From contig JAHFIK010000022.1 of assembly GCA_023246415.1 (NCBI GenBank), forward strand, positions 1 to 5,231: 5,231 nt of DNA, read 5' to 3'. The stretch comes from Candidatus Uhrbacteria bacterium. GTDB lineage: Bacteria > Patescibacteriota > Patescibacteriia > 2-12-FULL-60-25. The notes below the pieces were generated by a model. It had not been told where the DNA came from. It saw nothing but the letters and a program-made list of their open reading frames with translations, and did not search any database. Shown here one piece after another: positions 1-4,739 of the stretch. Positions within the stretch are counted from its first letter, which is position 1. Every line of letters begins with the position of its first letter. Position numbers and translations under genes: made by a program.

Positions 1-73
1 GGCTCGGGGACGTGGGTTCGAACCACGATTCACGGCTTCAAAGGCCGCTGTCCTACCGTTAGACGATCCCCGA
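1..73 (-). tRNA. tRNA-Gln(TTG), 3' terminal A of CCA just outside window
   Basis: Read on the minus strand, the segment folds as a full cloverleaf. The acceptor strands TCGGGGA (67-73) and TCCCCGA (4-10) pair perfectly. The D arm carries GTCT/GGAC. The anticodon arm GCGGC/GCCGT encloses the loop CTTTGAA, giving anticodon TTG. The T arm CGTGG/CCACG encloses a TTCGAAC loop. The T1-A72 first pair and G73 discriminator are known identity features of bacterial glutamine tRNA. Bases 2 and 1 encode CC, so CCA appears to be genomically encoded, with the last A one base beyond the left edge. The body without CCA is 71 nt. No convincing promoter is visible upstream on the minus strand (74-209). Confidence 0.97.
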
Positions 74-80
74 AGGGGTA

Positions 81-108
81 GTGCGTTGTGCGTGGTTCGT
101 GGTGCGTG
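81..108. repeat. Tandem heptamer run, four units of GTKCGTK
   Basis: Four contiguous 7-nt units occupy 81-87, 88-94, 95-101 and 102-108. All fit the consensus GTKCGTK (K = G or T): GTGCGTT, then GTGCGTG, GTTCGTG and GTGCGTG. The run begins 7 nt upstream of the tRNA-Gln 5' end and lies in the gap before the MTHFR-like gene. Unlike the other repeat sites in the window, it has no inverted copy nearby. An open frame extends through it from a GTG at 81, but the repeat argues that this part is not protein coding. Confidence 0.75.
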
Positions 109-194
109 AGAGCGTGGTACCCGAACCTTCGCGACAGGAGCTTACTGGAAAATGGGCGGTTCGGCAATACATCTGGGCGTATCCGCGCTACAAT

Positions 195-200
195 GGGGAG
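195..200 (+). promoter_or_regulatory. Ribosome binding site deciding the 210 start
   Basis: GGGGAG ends 9 nt before the ATG at 210. It supports that ATG over the GTG at 81, which would add 43 residues, some of them translated from the heptamer repeat. No better ribosome binding site is visible near 81. Confidence 0.55.
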
Positions 201-209
201 ACCCCCCTT

Positions 210-980
210 ATGCGCCTTGAAGTGACCGTGCGCGATATGGGCGAGGTGGAGGAAATTGCCCGTTTTTTAACGGCGCAACGCATTTCACAGGTCAATATCA
301 ATCACGTCCGTGCGGACGTGAATCCGGTTGATGTGGCAAAAGAGCTCAGTGCGAAGGTTCCTGGGCTTGATCTTGTTCTCCATCTTTCCGTCAAACACTA
401 CGCTCGCGGATCTATCGATGTCGCGCGGGCTGAGTTTCGGCGTGCGGTTGAAGAGGCAAAGCGCATCCCTGCCAAGCATTTGCTCATCGTCAGCGGTCAT
501 CCCCGGCAGACGTTTGAAACAACGGATGCCCTCCGCGTCATTCAGGAACAGGGTCTGGCCAAAGGCGTGGATGTTTTTTGTGCGTATAATCCATTCTTTG
601 ATCCGGCACGCCAGCGCGACGAGAATGAGCGGCTTCGCCAGAAGATGACATATCCATTTGTGAATGGGATCTGTCTGCAGATTGGAATGGATACCGAAAA
701 ATTAAAAAAGGCAGTTGAATACATTCGTTCGATTCGACCGGAGATTGCTCTGTATGGCGAAATCCCGGTGCCGACCGATGCAACGCTGCAGCGGCTGAAG
801 CTGGCGGCACTGTATGGCGTCTTTCTCCCGAATTGCTATTTCCTTTCCGCAGAGACCGCCGAAGAAATGACTAAATCATTACTGAGCGCGTATGCGGAGC
901 ATCGGATTGAACCCGTCCTGTTTTCTGCGCATTTGAATGATGTCGCAGCTTCGGCGAAGCTCTTTGGGGTTGCGACATAG
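210..980 (+). CDS. MTHFR-like (MetF-fold) TIM-barrel protein, function unclear
   Basis: A 256-residue predicted cytosolic protein whose layout resembles methylenetetrahydrofolate reductase (MetF), a flavin TIM barrel. It has an N-terminal LEV strand (3-5), HLS (58-60) where MetF has its HLTC-like strand, LLIVSGHPR (91-99) at the LALRGDPP position, VDVFCAYNPFFD (120-131) at the ITQFFFD position, and ALYGEIPVPT (180-189) at the PGILPV position. Length is slightly below the usual 270-300 residues. By this by-eye alignment, the Asp of the RGD flavin loop is His97 and the Gln of TQFFF is replaced by Asn127, so it may not perform the folate reaction. The stop at 978-980 overlaps the next gene's ribosome binding site, implying co-transcription with the PEBP gene. 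No signal peptide is seen. The fold assignment is moderate and the substrate unknown. Confidence 0.7.
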   Translation: MRLEVTVRDMGEVEEIARFLTAQRISQVNINHVRADVNPVDVAKELSAKVPGLDLVLHLSVKHYARGSIDVARAEFRRAVEEAKRIPAKHLLIVSGHPRQTFETTDALRVIQEQGLAKGVDVFCAYNPFFDPARQRDENERLRQKMTYPFVNGICLQIGMDTEKLKKAVEYIRSIRPEIALYGEIPVPTDATLQRLKLAALYGVFLPNCYFLSAETAEEMTKSLLSAYAEHRIEPVLFSAHLNDVAASAKLFGVAT

Positions 981-983
981 GAG
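979..983 (+). promoter_or_regulatory. Ribosome binding site overlapping the upstream stop codon
   Basis: AGGAG shares its first two bases with the TAG stop (978-980) of the MTHFR-like gene and lies 2 nt before the ATG at 986. The intergenic gap is only 5 nt. This arrangement suggests translational coupling and decides the start of the PEBP gene, though the spacing is tighter than usual. Confidence 0.6.
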
Positions 984-985
984 AT

Positions 986-1582
986 ATGCGTGTCGCTCGC
1001 GCATCTCTCATGTTGATCGTCGGACTGTTGATGGTCGGCGGTGTGGCGCTCATCATCGCAATGGTGATTTGGAACCTGCGTCCTTCATCAATCCCTGTTT
1101 TAGTCGCCCCTCAGCCGGCGACATCGACCTCGCAACACGGTATGAATATTTCAAGCTCCATGTTTGGACAGGGTCAGGCGATTCCCTCGACGTATACCTG
1201 TCACGGCGCAGGAAAGCACCCGCCGTTGAAGTTTTCAGACGTCCCATCGCACGCGGTATCGCTTGCGCTTGTTGTGAATGACCCCGATGCCCCAAGCGGG
1301 GACTTTGTACATTGGGTGATCTGGAATATTGATCCGAAGATCGGCGCGATCAACGAAGGCCAAATTCCATCTGGCGCGATCCAAGGGCGATCAAGCGCCG
1401 GCACCAACGCCTGGGTTCCGCCGTGTCCTCCTTCAGGATCGCATCGATACATTTTTACGCTCTATGCCTTTGACGAAAAGGTTGCACTTGAACAAGGGGC
1501 TTCGCGTGAGATGCTTCATAGTGCGACGAATGGTCACGTGATCGCGACGGCGACGCTGACAGGGGTTTTTACAAAACAATAA
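986..1582 (+). CDS. Membrane-anchored YbhB/YbcL-family (PEBP, Raf kinase inhibitor-like) protein
   Basis: A 198-residue protein of the phosphatidylethanolamine-binding protein family, bacterial YbhB/YbcL branch. Residues about 8-29 form one hydrophobic segment after a short basic start (MRVAR), so the domain is probably anchored on or exported across the membrane; no lipobox is evident. A Pro/Ser/Thr-rich linker (32-50) leads into the PEBP domain (about 54-197). Family hallmarks are DPDAP (99-103), HW (109-110), which lines the anion pocket, and PPCPPSGSHRY (145-155), matching the GPCPP-x-G-x-HRY motif. The domain looks complete. Bacterial members bind small anionic ligands, but their physiological role is poorly defined, so no specific function is claimed. 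It is the second gene of a two-gene unit, followed 3 nt after its stop by a long hairpin that may end the transcript. Confidence 0.93.
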   Translation: MRVARASLMLIVGLLMVGGVALIIAMVIWNLRPSSIPVLVAPQPATSTSQHGMNISSSMFGQGQAIPSTYTCHGAGKHPPLKFSDVPSHAVSLALVVNDPDAPSGDFVHWVIWNIDPKIGAINEGQIPSGAIQGRSSAGTNAWVPPCPPSGSHRYIFTLYAFDEKVALEQGASREMLHSATNGHVIATATLTGVFTKQ

Positions 1583-1585
1583 TTT

Positions 1586-1647
1586 CAGCCATGTAGCCAT
1601 GAAGCCATTCCGTCAGATGATCGGATGGCTTCATGGCTACATGGCTG
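1586..1647. repeat. Inverted repeat, 23-bp perfect stem built of 8-nt units
   Basis: The left arm (1586-1608) is the exact reverse complement of the right arm (1625-1647), with a 16-nt loop. Each arm is a short tandem repeat: AGCCATG recurs with one variable base between copies, a period of 8 nt. The hairpin starts 3 nt after the PEBP stop codon. The right arm is followed by GTGATTTTGAG, a short T-rich stretch, so it may attenuate or terminate plus-strand transcription, but it lacks the GC-rich stem and clean T tract of a standard intrinsic terminator. The rest of the gap (1648-1710) shows no recognised element. Confidence 0.9.
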
Positions 1648-1710
1648 TGATTTTGAGTTCGCCTTCGGATATTGTCTCTTTCCGTCTGGTTCGCTACGCT
1701 TGCGTCCGAT

Positions 1711-2133
1711 ATGTCTTCACGCCAACCATACGAATTTACCCAGCAAGAAGGAAAGCGGTGCATCCTTGCGCGCGGACGAACACGTGCCGGTTTATTCACC
1801 TCAGCCATGCAGGGCGTTTTTGCGCTCATGCGTCCAGGTCAGATTCACGAAGGGACAAAGCGGAACGAGCGTAATTTCTTGTTCGAAGCAGAGTCTCCGG
1901 AGCATCTCTTGGCCGGTCTGATGAATGAGGCAATCTCCGTCGCGGATACGCATGGAGAAACCTGCGAAGAGATTAAATTCACACTCATTACGGATAAAAA
2001 AGCGGTCGGATCATTTACGAACTGTGGTCACACGACGTTCGAAAAGCCGGCAGTTTCCATCCGAGGAGAAACGCTTAAAATTACAAAGAACGACGTCACC
2101 GGAGACTGGGAGGCGGTGATCTGTCTCGAATAA
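1711..2133 (+). CDS. Archease-like protein with degenerate metal-site motif
   Basis: A 140-residue protein that aligns by eye along nearly the whole archease domain, the small factor that activates the RNA ligase RtcB. PYEF (6-9) matches the YEY/YEF start. ILARGRTRAGLFTSAMQGVFALM (18-40) matches the segment following the HTAD motif (x-A-x-G-K-T-x-x-E-L-F-x-x-A-A-x-A-M-F). ESPEHLLAGLMNEAISVAD (61-79) matches the S/E-D-L-x-x-L-L-x-x-x-L-N-E-L-L segment. LKITK (122-126) and WEAVICLE (133-140) match the C-terminal strands. The length is normal for the family. The HTAD motif carrying the metal-binding Asp is replaced by QQEG (11-14), and the C-terminal Asp is at best Glu140. No rtcB is in view. 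The ATG at 1711 is chosen because domain similarity begins at residue 6; no clear ribosome binding site precedes it, and an in-frame TTG at 1672 is a weaker alternative. The function is probably altered. Confidence 0.72.
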   Translation: MSSRQPYEFTQQEGKRCILARGRTRAGLFTSAMQGVFALMRPGQIHEGTKRNERNFLFEAESPEHLLAGLMNEAISVADTHGETCEEIKFTLITDKKAVGSFTNCGHTTFEKPAVSIRGETLKITKNDVTGDWEAVICLE

Positions 2134-2135
2134 TA

Positions 2136-2187
2136 GAATTTGGAATTTAGAATTTAGAATTTGGGTCCGGGCTCAAATTCTAAATTC
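2136..2187. repeat. Heptamer array GAATTTR with inverted copy (14-bp stem)
   Basis: Four exact-period units with consensus GAATTTR occupy 2136-2142, 2143-2149, 2150-2156 and 2157-2163, beginning 2 nt after the archease-like stop codon. The last two units (2150-2163) are the perfect reverse complement of 2174-2187, giving a 14-bp stem around a 10-nt G/C-rich loop. A G·T and a G-C pair could extend it inward. The right arm ends 12 nt before the ATG of the next gene, leaving no Shine-Dalgarno sequence in the leader, so the hairpin could influence translation or separate the two transcripts. Confidence 0.9.
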
Positions 2188-2199
2188 CTCTACAAAATT

Positions 2200-2940
2200 A
2201 TGTCATCGTCACACACCGATCCGCTTCCATACTGGGAAGAACAAATTGAAGTCATTCATGCCATTCGCGAACAGGGGATGCAGGCGTACGCAAGTCAGAT
2301 TGCTGATCTGTCATCCTCATTTGAATTGAAAGACCGCACGGTTCGCTGTATCGATGAAGGGACGCCGGGAGGCATCCATCTTGCCGGACAGGGGATTCTG
2401 ATGACGTCGGCGCAGATTGCGGATTTTTGCGCAAAGGCGCTTCCGGATGGTGTTGTGAGTCATGAGGAATGTGGCGCCTGTGGTCTCTACGCAAAACGTC
2501 AGCAGCTTGATCCAACGGATACGGACGGCTATGGAAAGATTTGGGTCACGAAGTTTGCAGAAATTTGTGCAGTTCCCGTAAAGGGACACGTGGCGGTCAC
2601 GGAGATGGCGCGACCGTCCGGGATGCATATTGCACGCGTTGCGTATTACGACGGAACCGGATCATTTGATCCAACGCGATGTTCGCCATTTCCGCCAGGA
2701 TTCGTGATCAGTCGATTTTATCTTGACCCTGCCTATGCAAAAGAAGAAGCGGGGATTGCGGCATCTATCGCCATGGGCGATCACGGATTCGGTGGACTCA
2801 TCACCTCAGAAGAGCCGTTCCTCTTCATTGCGGTTGCGCATAAGAATCAAGGCGTCCCATTGGAGACATTGCTTACCGAACTTCGTGAGGTCGTTTCTGG
2901 TGTTGGTGGAAAAGCGATCGTTGATGGATTCGTCGCGTAA
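2200..2940 (+). CDS. Beta-carbonic-anhydrase-like protein, divergent
   Basis: A 246-residue predicted cytosolic protein. The N-terminal half resembles the zinc core of beta-class carbonic anhydrase: C50-I-D52, then IHLAGQGI (59-66) where the family has its VxRNAGN strand, and VVSHEECGAC (85-94) matching the V-x-G-H-x-x-C-G-A element, giving likely zinc ligands Cys50, His88 and Cys91. The Cys-to-His spacing is 38 residues, against roughly 55-60 in known enzymes, and the Arg expected two residues after the Asp is Gly54. The C-terminal half (about 105-246), including YYDGTGSFDP (149-158) and FPPGFVISRF (164-173), is not recognised from carbonic anhydrases. The ATG at 2200 is chosen because the in-frame TTG at 2161 lies inside the heptamer array. 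It could be a divergent carbonic anhydrase or a zinc protein with another reaction. Confidence 0.6.
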   Translation: MSSSHTDPLPYWEEQIEVIHAIREQGMQAYASQIADLSSSFELKDRTVRCIDEGTPGGIHLAGQGILMTSAQIADFCAKALPDGVVSHEECGACGLYAKRQQLDPTDTDGYGKIWVTKFAEICAVPVKGHVAVTEMARPSGMHIARVAYYDGTGSFDPTRCSPFPPGFVISRFYLDPAYAKEEAGIAASIAMGDHGFGGLITSEEPFLFIAVAHKNQGVPLETLLTELREVVSGVGGKAIVDGFVA

Positions 2941-2947
2941 GTTGAGA

Positions 2948-3015
2948 AGAAAATGGAAAAGAGAAAATAGAAAATGGCTCTAGAGCCATTTTCTATTTTC
3001 TCTTTTCCATTTTCT
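2948..3015. repeat. Perfect 68-nt palindrome (34-bp arms, no spacer) of heptamers
   Basis: Positions i and 5963-i are complementary for every base from 2948 to 3015; the centre lies between 2981 and 2982 (GGCTCT/AGAGCC). The left arm contains four in-phase 7-nt units with consensus GAAAAKR (2949-2955, 2956-2962, 2963-2969, 2970-2976), and the right arm is their exact mirror. It starts 7 nt after the stop of the carbonic-anhydrase-like gene and lies between convergent genes, next to the minus-strand terminator. The right arm is T-rich on the plus strand, so it may also stop plus-strand transcription. A perfect palindrome this long could extrude as a cruciform and is usually unstable in replication. 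Confidence 0.96.
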
Positions 3016-3019
3016 AAAC

Positions 3020-3059
3020 AAAAAAGTTCAGGCCGTCCGCATCGAGTGCGTCCGGCCTG
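3020..3059 (-). terminator. Rho-independent terminator of the minus-strand genes
   Basis: On the minus strand a GC-rich hairpin is formed by the 7-bp stem CAGGCCG (3029-3035) with CGGCCTG (3053-3059), a 2x2 internal loop, and a 4-bp CGCA/TGCG inner stem. It is followed after three bases by six T residues (the A run at 3020-3025 on the plus strand). It lies 22 nt past the stop codon of the zinc-ribbon-like gene (3082-3084), the expected position for ending that transcript. Confidence 0.88.
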
Positions 3060-3081
3060 TTCTTGAGTATCAAAATACGAT

Positions 3082-3504
3082 TTATTCCGTTCGTGAAGCA
3101 AAGAAACTGGCGAAGGGTCGAAGGAATCGTTCGAGCGCGGTCTCCGGAATGCGCAGGGACTGAACGATATATGCCGCATAACAGGACTTTGAACAGAACG
3201 GGAGCGGCACTCCGTCCGTCCGAGCAATTTTTCGATAGTGGAGTGATCTGCCACTGCTCACGCGGCTCGCATCTCGCCAACAAGCCATGAAGGTCATTCG
3301 TGGTTTGACGATAACGTGGTAGGTGAGCTGTGTTTGTCGGTTGCAGATCGTACAGGCAGCCGGGTGGTCCGTTGGTGTGCCATGCTCCTCAATCAAGACG
3401 TGCCATTCGCAACATCGTCGTAGCGGACTATTCGTATCATCTGGATTAAATGGCCAGAAATTCTGCGGTTCTTTCGTTGTACAATCATCCACATCGGGAT
3501 TCAT
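3082..3504 (-). CDS. Small cysteine-rich, zinc-ribbon-like protein of unknown function
   Basis: A 140-residue protein that I do not recognise as a named family. It has a Cys pair C51-x2-C54 (ACTICN) and a second group C104-x3-C108 within LPFCSKSCYAAYI (101-113), about 50 residues apart. The FCS-x2-C followed by an aromatic residue recalls treble-clef or TRASH/MYM-type zinc knuckles, so one structural zinc site is likely. Extra Cys31-Cys32 and His36, His41, His47 lie ahead of it. The C-terminus (117-140) looks helical. No signal peptide or membrane segment is seen. The start is supported by GAGG (3510-3513 on the plus strand), 5 nt before the ATG. The gene follows the Smr gene by 60 nt in the same direction and ends at a strong terminator, so the two probably share a transcript. 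A role in nucleic-acid or protein binding is only inference. Confidence 0.75.
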   Translation of the reverse strand: MNPDVDDCTTKEPQNFWPFNPDDTNSPLRRCCEWHVLIEEHGTPTDHPAACTICNRQTQLTYHVIVKPRMTFMACWRDASRVSSGRSLHYRKIARTDGVPLPFCSKSCYAAYIVQSLRIPETALERFLRPFASFFASRTE

Positions 3505-3564
3505 GTTTGCCTCACTGTATCGGATTGGAAGGTCCGAGGTACAGCGAGAAATGATGCGCCGATC

Positions 3565-3945
3565 TCAAGATTTCGTCAAGGGTCGTGGGGAAGCGTCGTA
3601 CAGAGCGGCGTACGTGACTCCGCCCTGCTTTCCGGCCTGTTCCGCATCGCGAAAATAGGCAACGAGCGGGTTGGCGGCAAGATGTGCTCTCACGGCTTCA
3701 CGCAGGATTCCAGCACCCCGGCCGTGGATGATTTGAAGGACTTCCGTTCTCATGGCGGCCTGATGACTAATTTCTGTATCGAGGCGTCGAATCGCTTCGT
3801 CCGGCGAGAGTGCGTGCAGGTCGATTTCGGGGGCGGTCCCAAGCTCTGCAGCAAGGATCGCTTGCTCAGAGGCGCGTTCTTCTGGTGACTGTTTTGGAGA
3901 ATGCTCCTGAGAAATTGGGATTTCAATGATTTTTCGGCCACCCAT
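3565..3945 (-). CDS. Stand-alone Smr-domain protein (MutS2 C-terminal-like)
   Basis: A 126-residue protein carrying one Smr (small MutS-related) domain at about residues 38-116, preceded by a Glu/Ser/Gln-rich tail. Hallmarks are IDLHAL (41-46) at the LDLHG motif, VLQIIHGRGAGILREAV (69-85) with the HG-x-G-x-G loop, and P93 to R99 before the final GVTYAAL strand (109-115). Smr domains act as nucleases or RNA/DNA-binding modules in mismatch and recombination control or ribosome quality control; a stand-alone copy cannot be assigned to one of these. The Gly of DLHG is Ala45, a mild departure. The ATG at 3945 is chosen because IIEIPI reads as a natural start. A GTG at 3984 in the same frame is possible, but AGGAGG upstream of it is about 18 nt away, too far to help. 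It is the likely first gene of a unit with the zinc-ribbon-like gene. Confidence 0.9.
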   Translation of the reverse strand: MGGRKIIEIPISQEHSPKQSPEERASEQAILAAELGTAPEIDLHALSPDEAIRRLDTEISHQAAMRTEVLQIIHGRGAGILREAVRAHLAANPLVAYFRDAEQAGKQGGVTYAALYDASPRPLTKS

Positions 3946-3966
3946 AATAGGTCTAGCGTAGCGTAG

Positions 3967-4061
3967 GACGTGAGTCCTTGTCACGTCTGAGAGGCGTGCT
4001 ATCCTCCTGAGGAACTCGGAGCGCTGAATCTATCTTAGCGCTTCCCTTCAACCTCTCAGAC
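3967..4061. promoter_or_regulatory. Dyad-rich divergent control region
   Basis: The 118-nt gap between the divergent Smr and thermonuclease genes is crowded with inverted repeats. GACGTGA (3967-3973) pairs with TCACGTC (3981-3987). GTCTGAGAGG (3985-3994) pairs with CCTCTCAGAC (4052-4061) and would close a 77-nt domain ending 2 nt before the thermonuclease ATG. Inside it are TCCTC-CT-GAGGA (4003-4014) and a stem around AGCGCT (about 4020-4042). The arms could be operator sites or a leader RNA fold. No known riboswitch is recognised, and tRNA hallmarks are absent on both strands. Confidence 0.5.
3978..4005 (+). promoter_or_regulatory. Possible sigma70-type promoter for the thermonuclease gene
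   Basis: TTGTCA (3978-3983, five of six matches to TTGACA) and TATCCT (4000-4005, four of six to TATAAT) are separated by 16 nt on the plus strand. Transcription would start near 4012, giving a leader of about 50 nt that contains the AGCGCT hairpin. The match is modest and the boxes overlap the dyads, which would suit repressor control. Confidence 0.35.
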
Positions 4062-4063
4062 CT

Positions 4064-4693
4064 ATGAAAGTGACACGGATTGCACGATCGTTTGCGATTT
4101 GCGGACTGGTCTTTCTCGCCTTCGCGATCGCGATTCTTCAGCATGGACAAAATAATGCACCTCAGCAGGTCGTCATTTCATTGCTCCATTCATCGACGTC
4201 ACCATCAGTCACCCCGTCGACGATCGTGGCGAAATCAGAGGTATTGATTCGTGTCGCAACATCCACCATTCGATTAAATGCAATCGTCACGCACGTGGTT
4301 GATGGAGATACACTTGATGCGACGGTAGATGGCGGAGAAAAGGTTCGTGTTCGATTTTTAGGCGTGAACACCCCAGAGGTGGTTGATCCACGAAAGCCGG
4401 TTCAGTGTTTTGGGAAAGAAGCATCCGCATTTTCAAAATCACTGCTGAACGGAAAACGGATCATGCTGAAAGCGGATCCGCAGGCGGACGAACGGGACAA
4501 ATACGGCAGGATCTTGCGTACGGTGTACCTCGAAGATGGCACGGATGTGAATGCGACACTGGTGGCGAACGGATATGCTCAGGCCTATACGTCGTTTCCA
4601 TTAAACCCGATTCGTAAACGTCAAATTATTTCGCTTCAAAATGATGCGAAAACCGCTGGCCGCGGCATGTGGGCGCCACAGGCGTGCCCGTAA
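4064..4693 (+). CDS. Exported or membrane-anchored thermonuclease (SNase family)
   Basis: A 209-residue staphylococcal-nuclease-like endonuclease expected to cut DNA and RNA with Ca2+ outside the cytoplasm. Residues 1-8 are basic and about 9-25 hydrophobic, forming a signal peptide or anchor; a Ser/Thr-rich linker follows to about 70. The SNase domain (about 71-206) shows VVDGDTL (78-84), R97 in VRFLGVNTPE (96-105) with E105, and DKYGR (145-149), matching the catalytic Arg35, Glu43 and Arg87 of the staphylococcal enzyme. The Asp40 counterpart is Asn102. ANGYA (168-172) and GMW (201-203) are also typical. Cys115 in QCFGKEA and Cys208 near the end could form a disulfide. No Shine-Dalgarno sequence precedes the ATG; this start is chosen because it gives the complete signal segment. 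It lies upstream of a VKOR gene that could supply oxidising power. Confidence 0.93.
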   Translation: MKVTRIARSFAICGLVFLAFAIAILQHGQNNAPQQVVISLLHSSTSPSVTPSTIVAKSEVLIRVATSTIRLNAIVTHVVDGDTLDATVDGGEKVRVRFLGVNTPEVVDPRKPVQCFGKEASAFSKSLLNGKRIMLKADPQADERDKYGRILRTVYLEDGTDVNATLVANGYAQAYTSFPLNPIRKRQIISLQNDAKTAGRGMWAPQACP

Positions 4694-4728
4694 TGTGAAC
4701 CCTGGTGATCCCGCAACGGCGTCTCGCT

Positions 4729-4736
4729 GAGGAGGT
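4729..4736 (+). promoter_or_regulatory. Strong Shine-Dalgarno sequence for the 28-codon ORF
   Basis: GAGGAGGT is the best ribosome binding site match in the window and lies 3 nt before the ATG at 4740. A 7-bp dyad, GCAACGG (4713-4719) with CCGTTGC (4754-4760), brackets it and could place both site and start codon in a loop. Confidence 0.6.
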
Positions 4737-4739
4737 ACG

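Noticed and set aside
189..194. TACAAT as a -10 box for the MTHFR-like gene
   Set aside because: No -35 element lies at a suitable distance, and a start about 7 nt downstream would exclude the ribosome binding site at 195-200.
81..209. A longer start (GTG at 81) for the MTHFR-like gene, adding 43 residues
   Set aside because: The added part translates a heptamer repeat and shows no resemblance to the family, while GGGGAG precedes the ATG at 210.
538..810. Antisense open frame within the MTHFR-like gene
   Set aside because: Low-complexity reading of the opposite strand with no domain or ribosome binding site; the plus frame is clearly the coding one.
937..1281. Plus-strand open frame overlapping the PEBP gene
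   Set aside because: Out of frame with a complete PEBP domain at 986-1582; its translation is Arg/His/Ser-rich with no recognisable motif.
2948..3015. Insertion-sequence ends or a miniature transposon (MITE)
   Set aside because: No target-site duplication flanks the palindrome, and the arms are tandem heptamers rather than transposon-type terminal repeats.
81..3015. A CRISPR array
   Set aside because: Units are 7-8 nt with no spacers, and no cas-like gene is present.
2847..3254. Minus-strand open frame reading through the palindrome and terminator into the carbonic-anhydrase-like gene
   Set aside because: It translates the palindrome and terminator stem, and conflicts with the better supported minus-strand gene at 3082-3504.
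3985..4061. A 77-nt segment with a tRNA-like closing stem on either strand
   Set aside because: No TTCGA-type T loop, D-arm pattern or anticodon arm can be fitted in the right places; the length match is coincidental.
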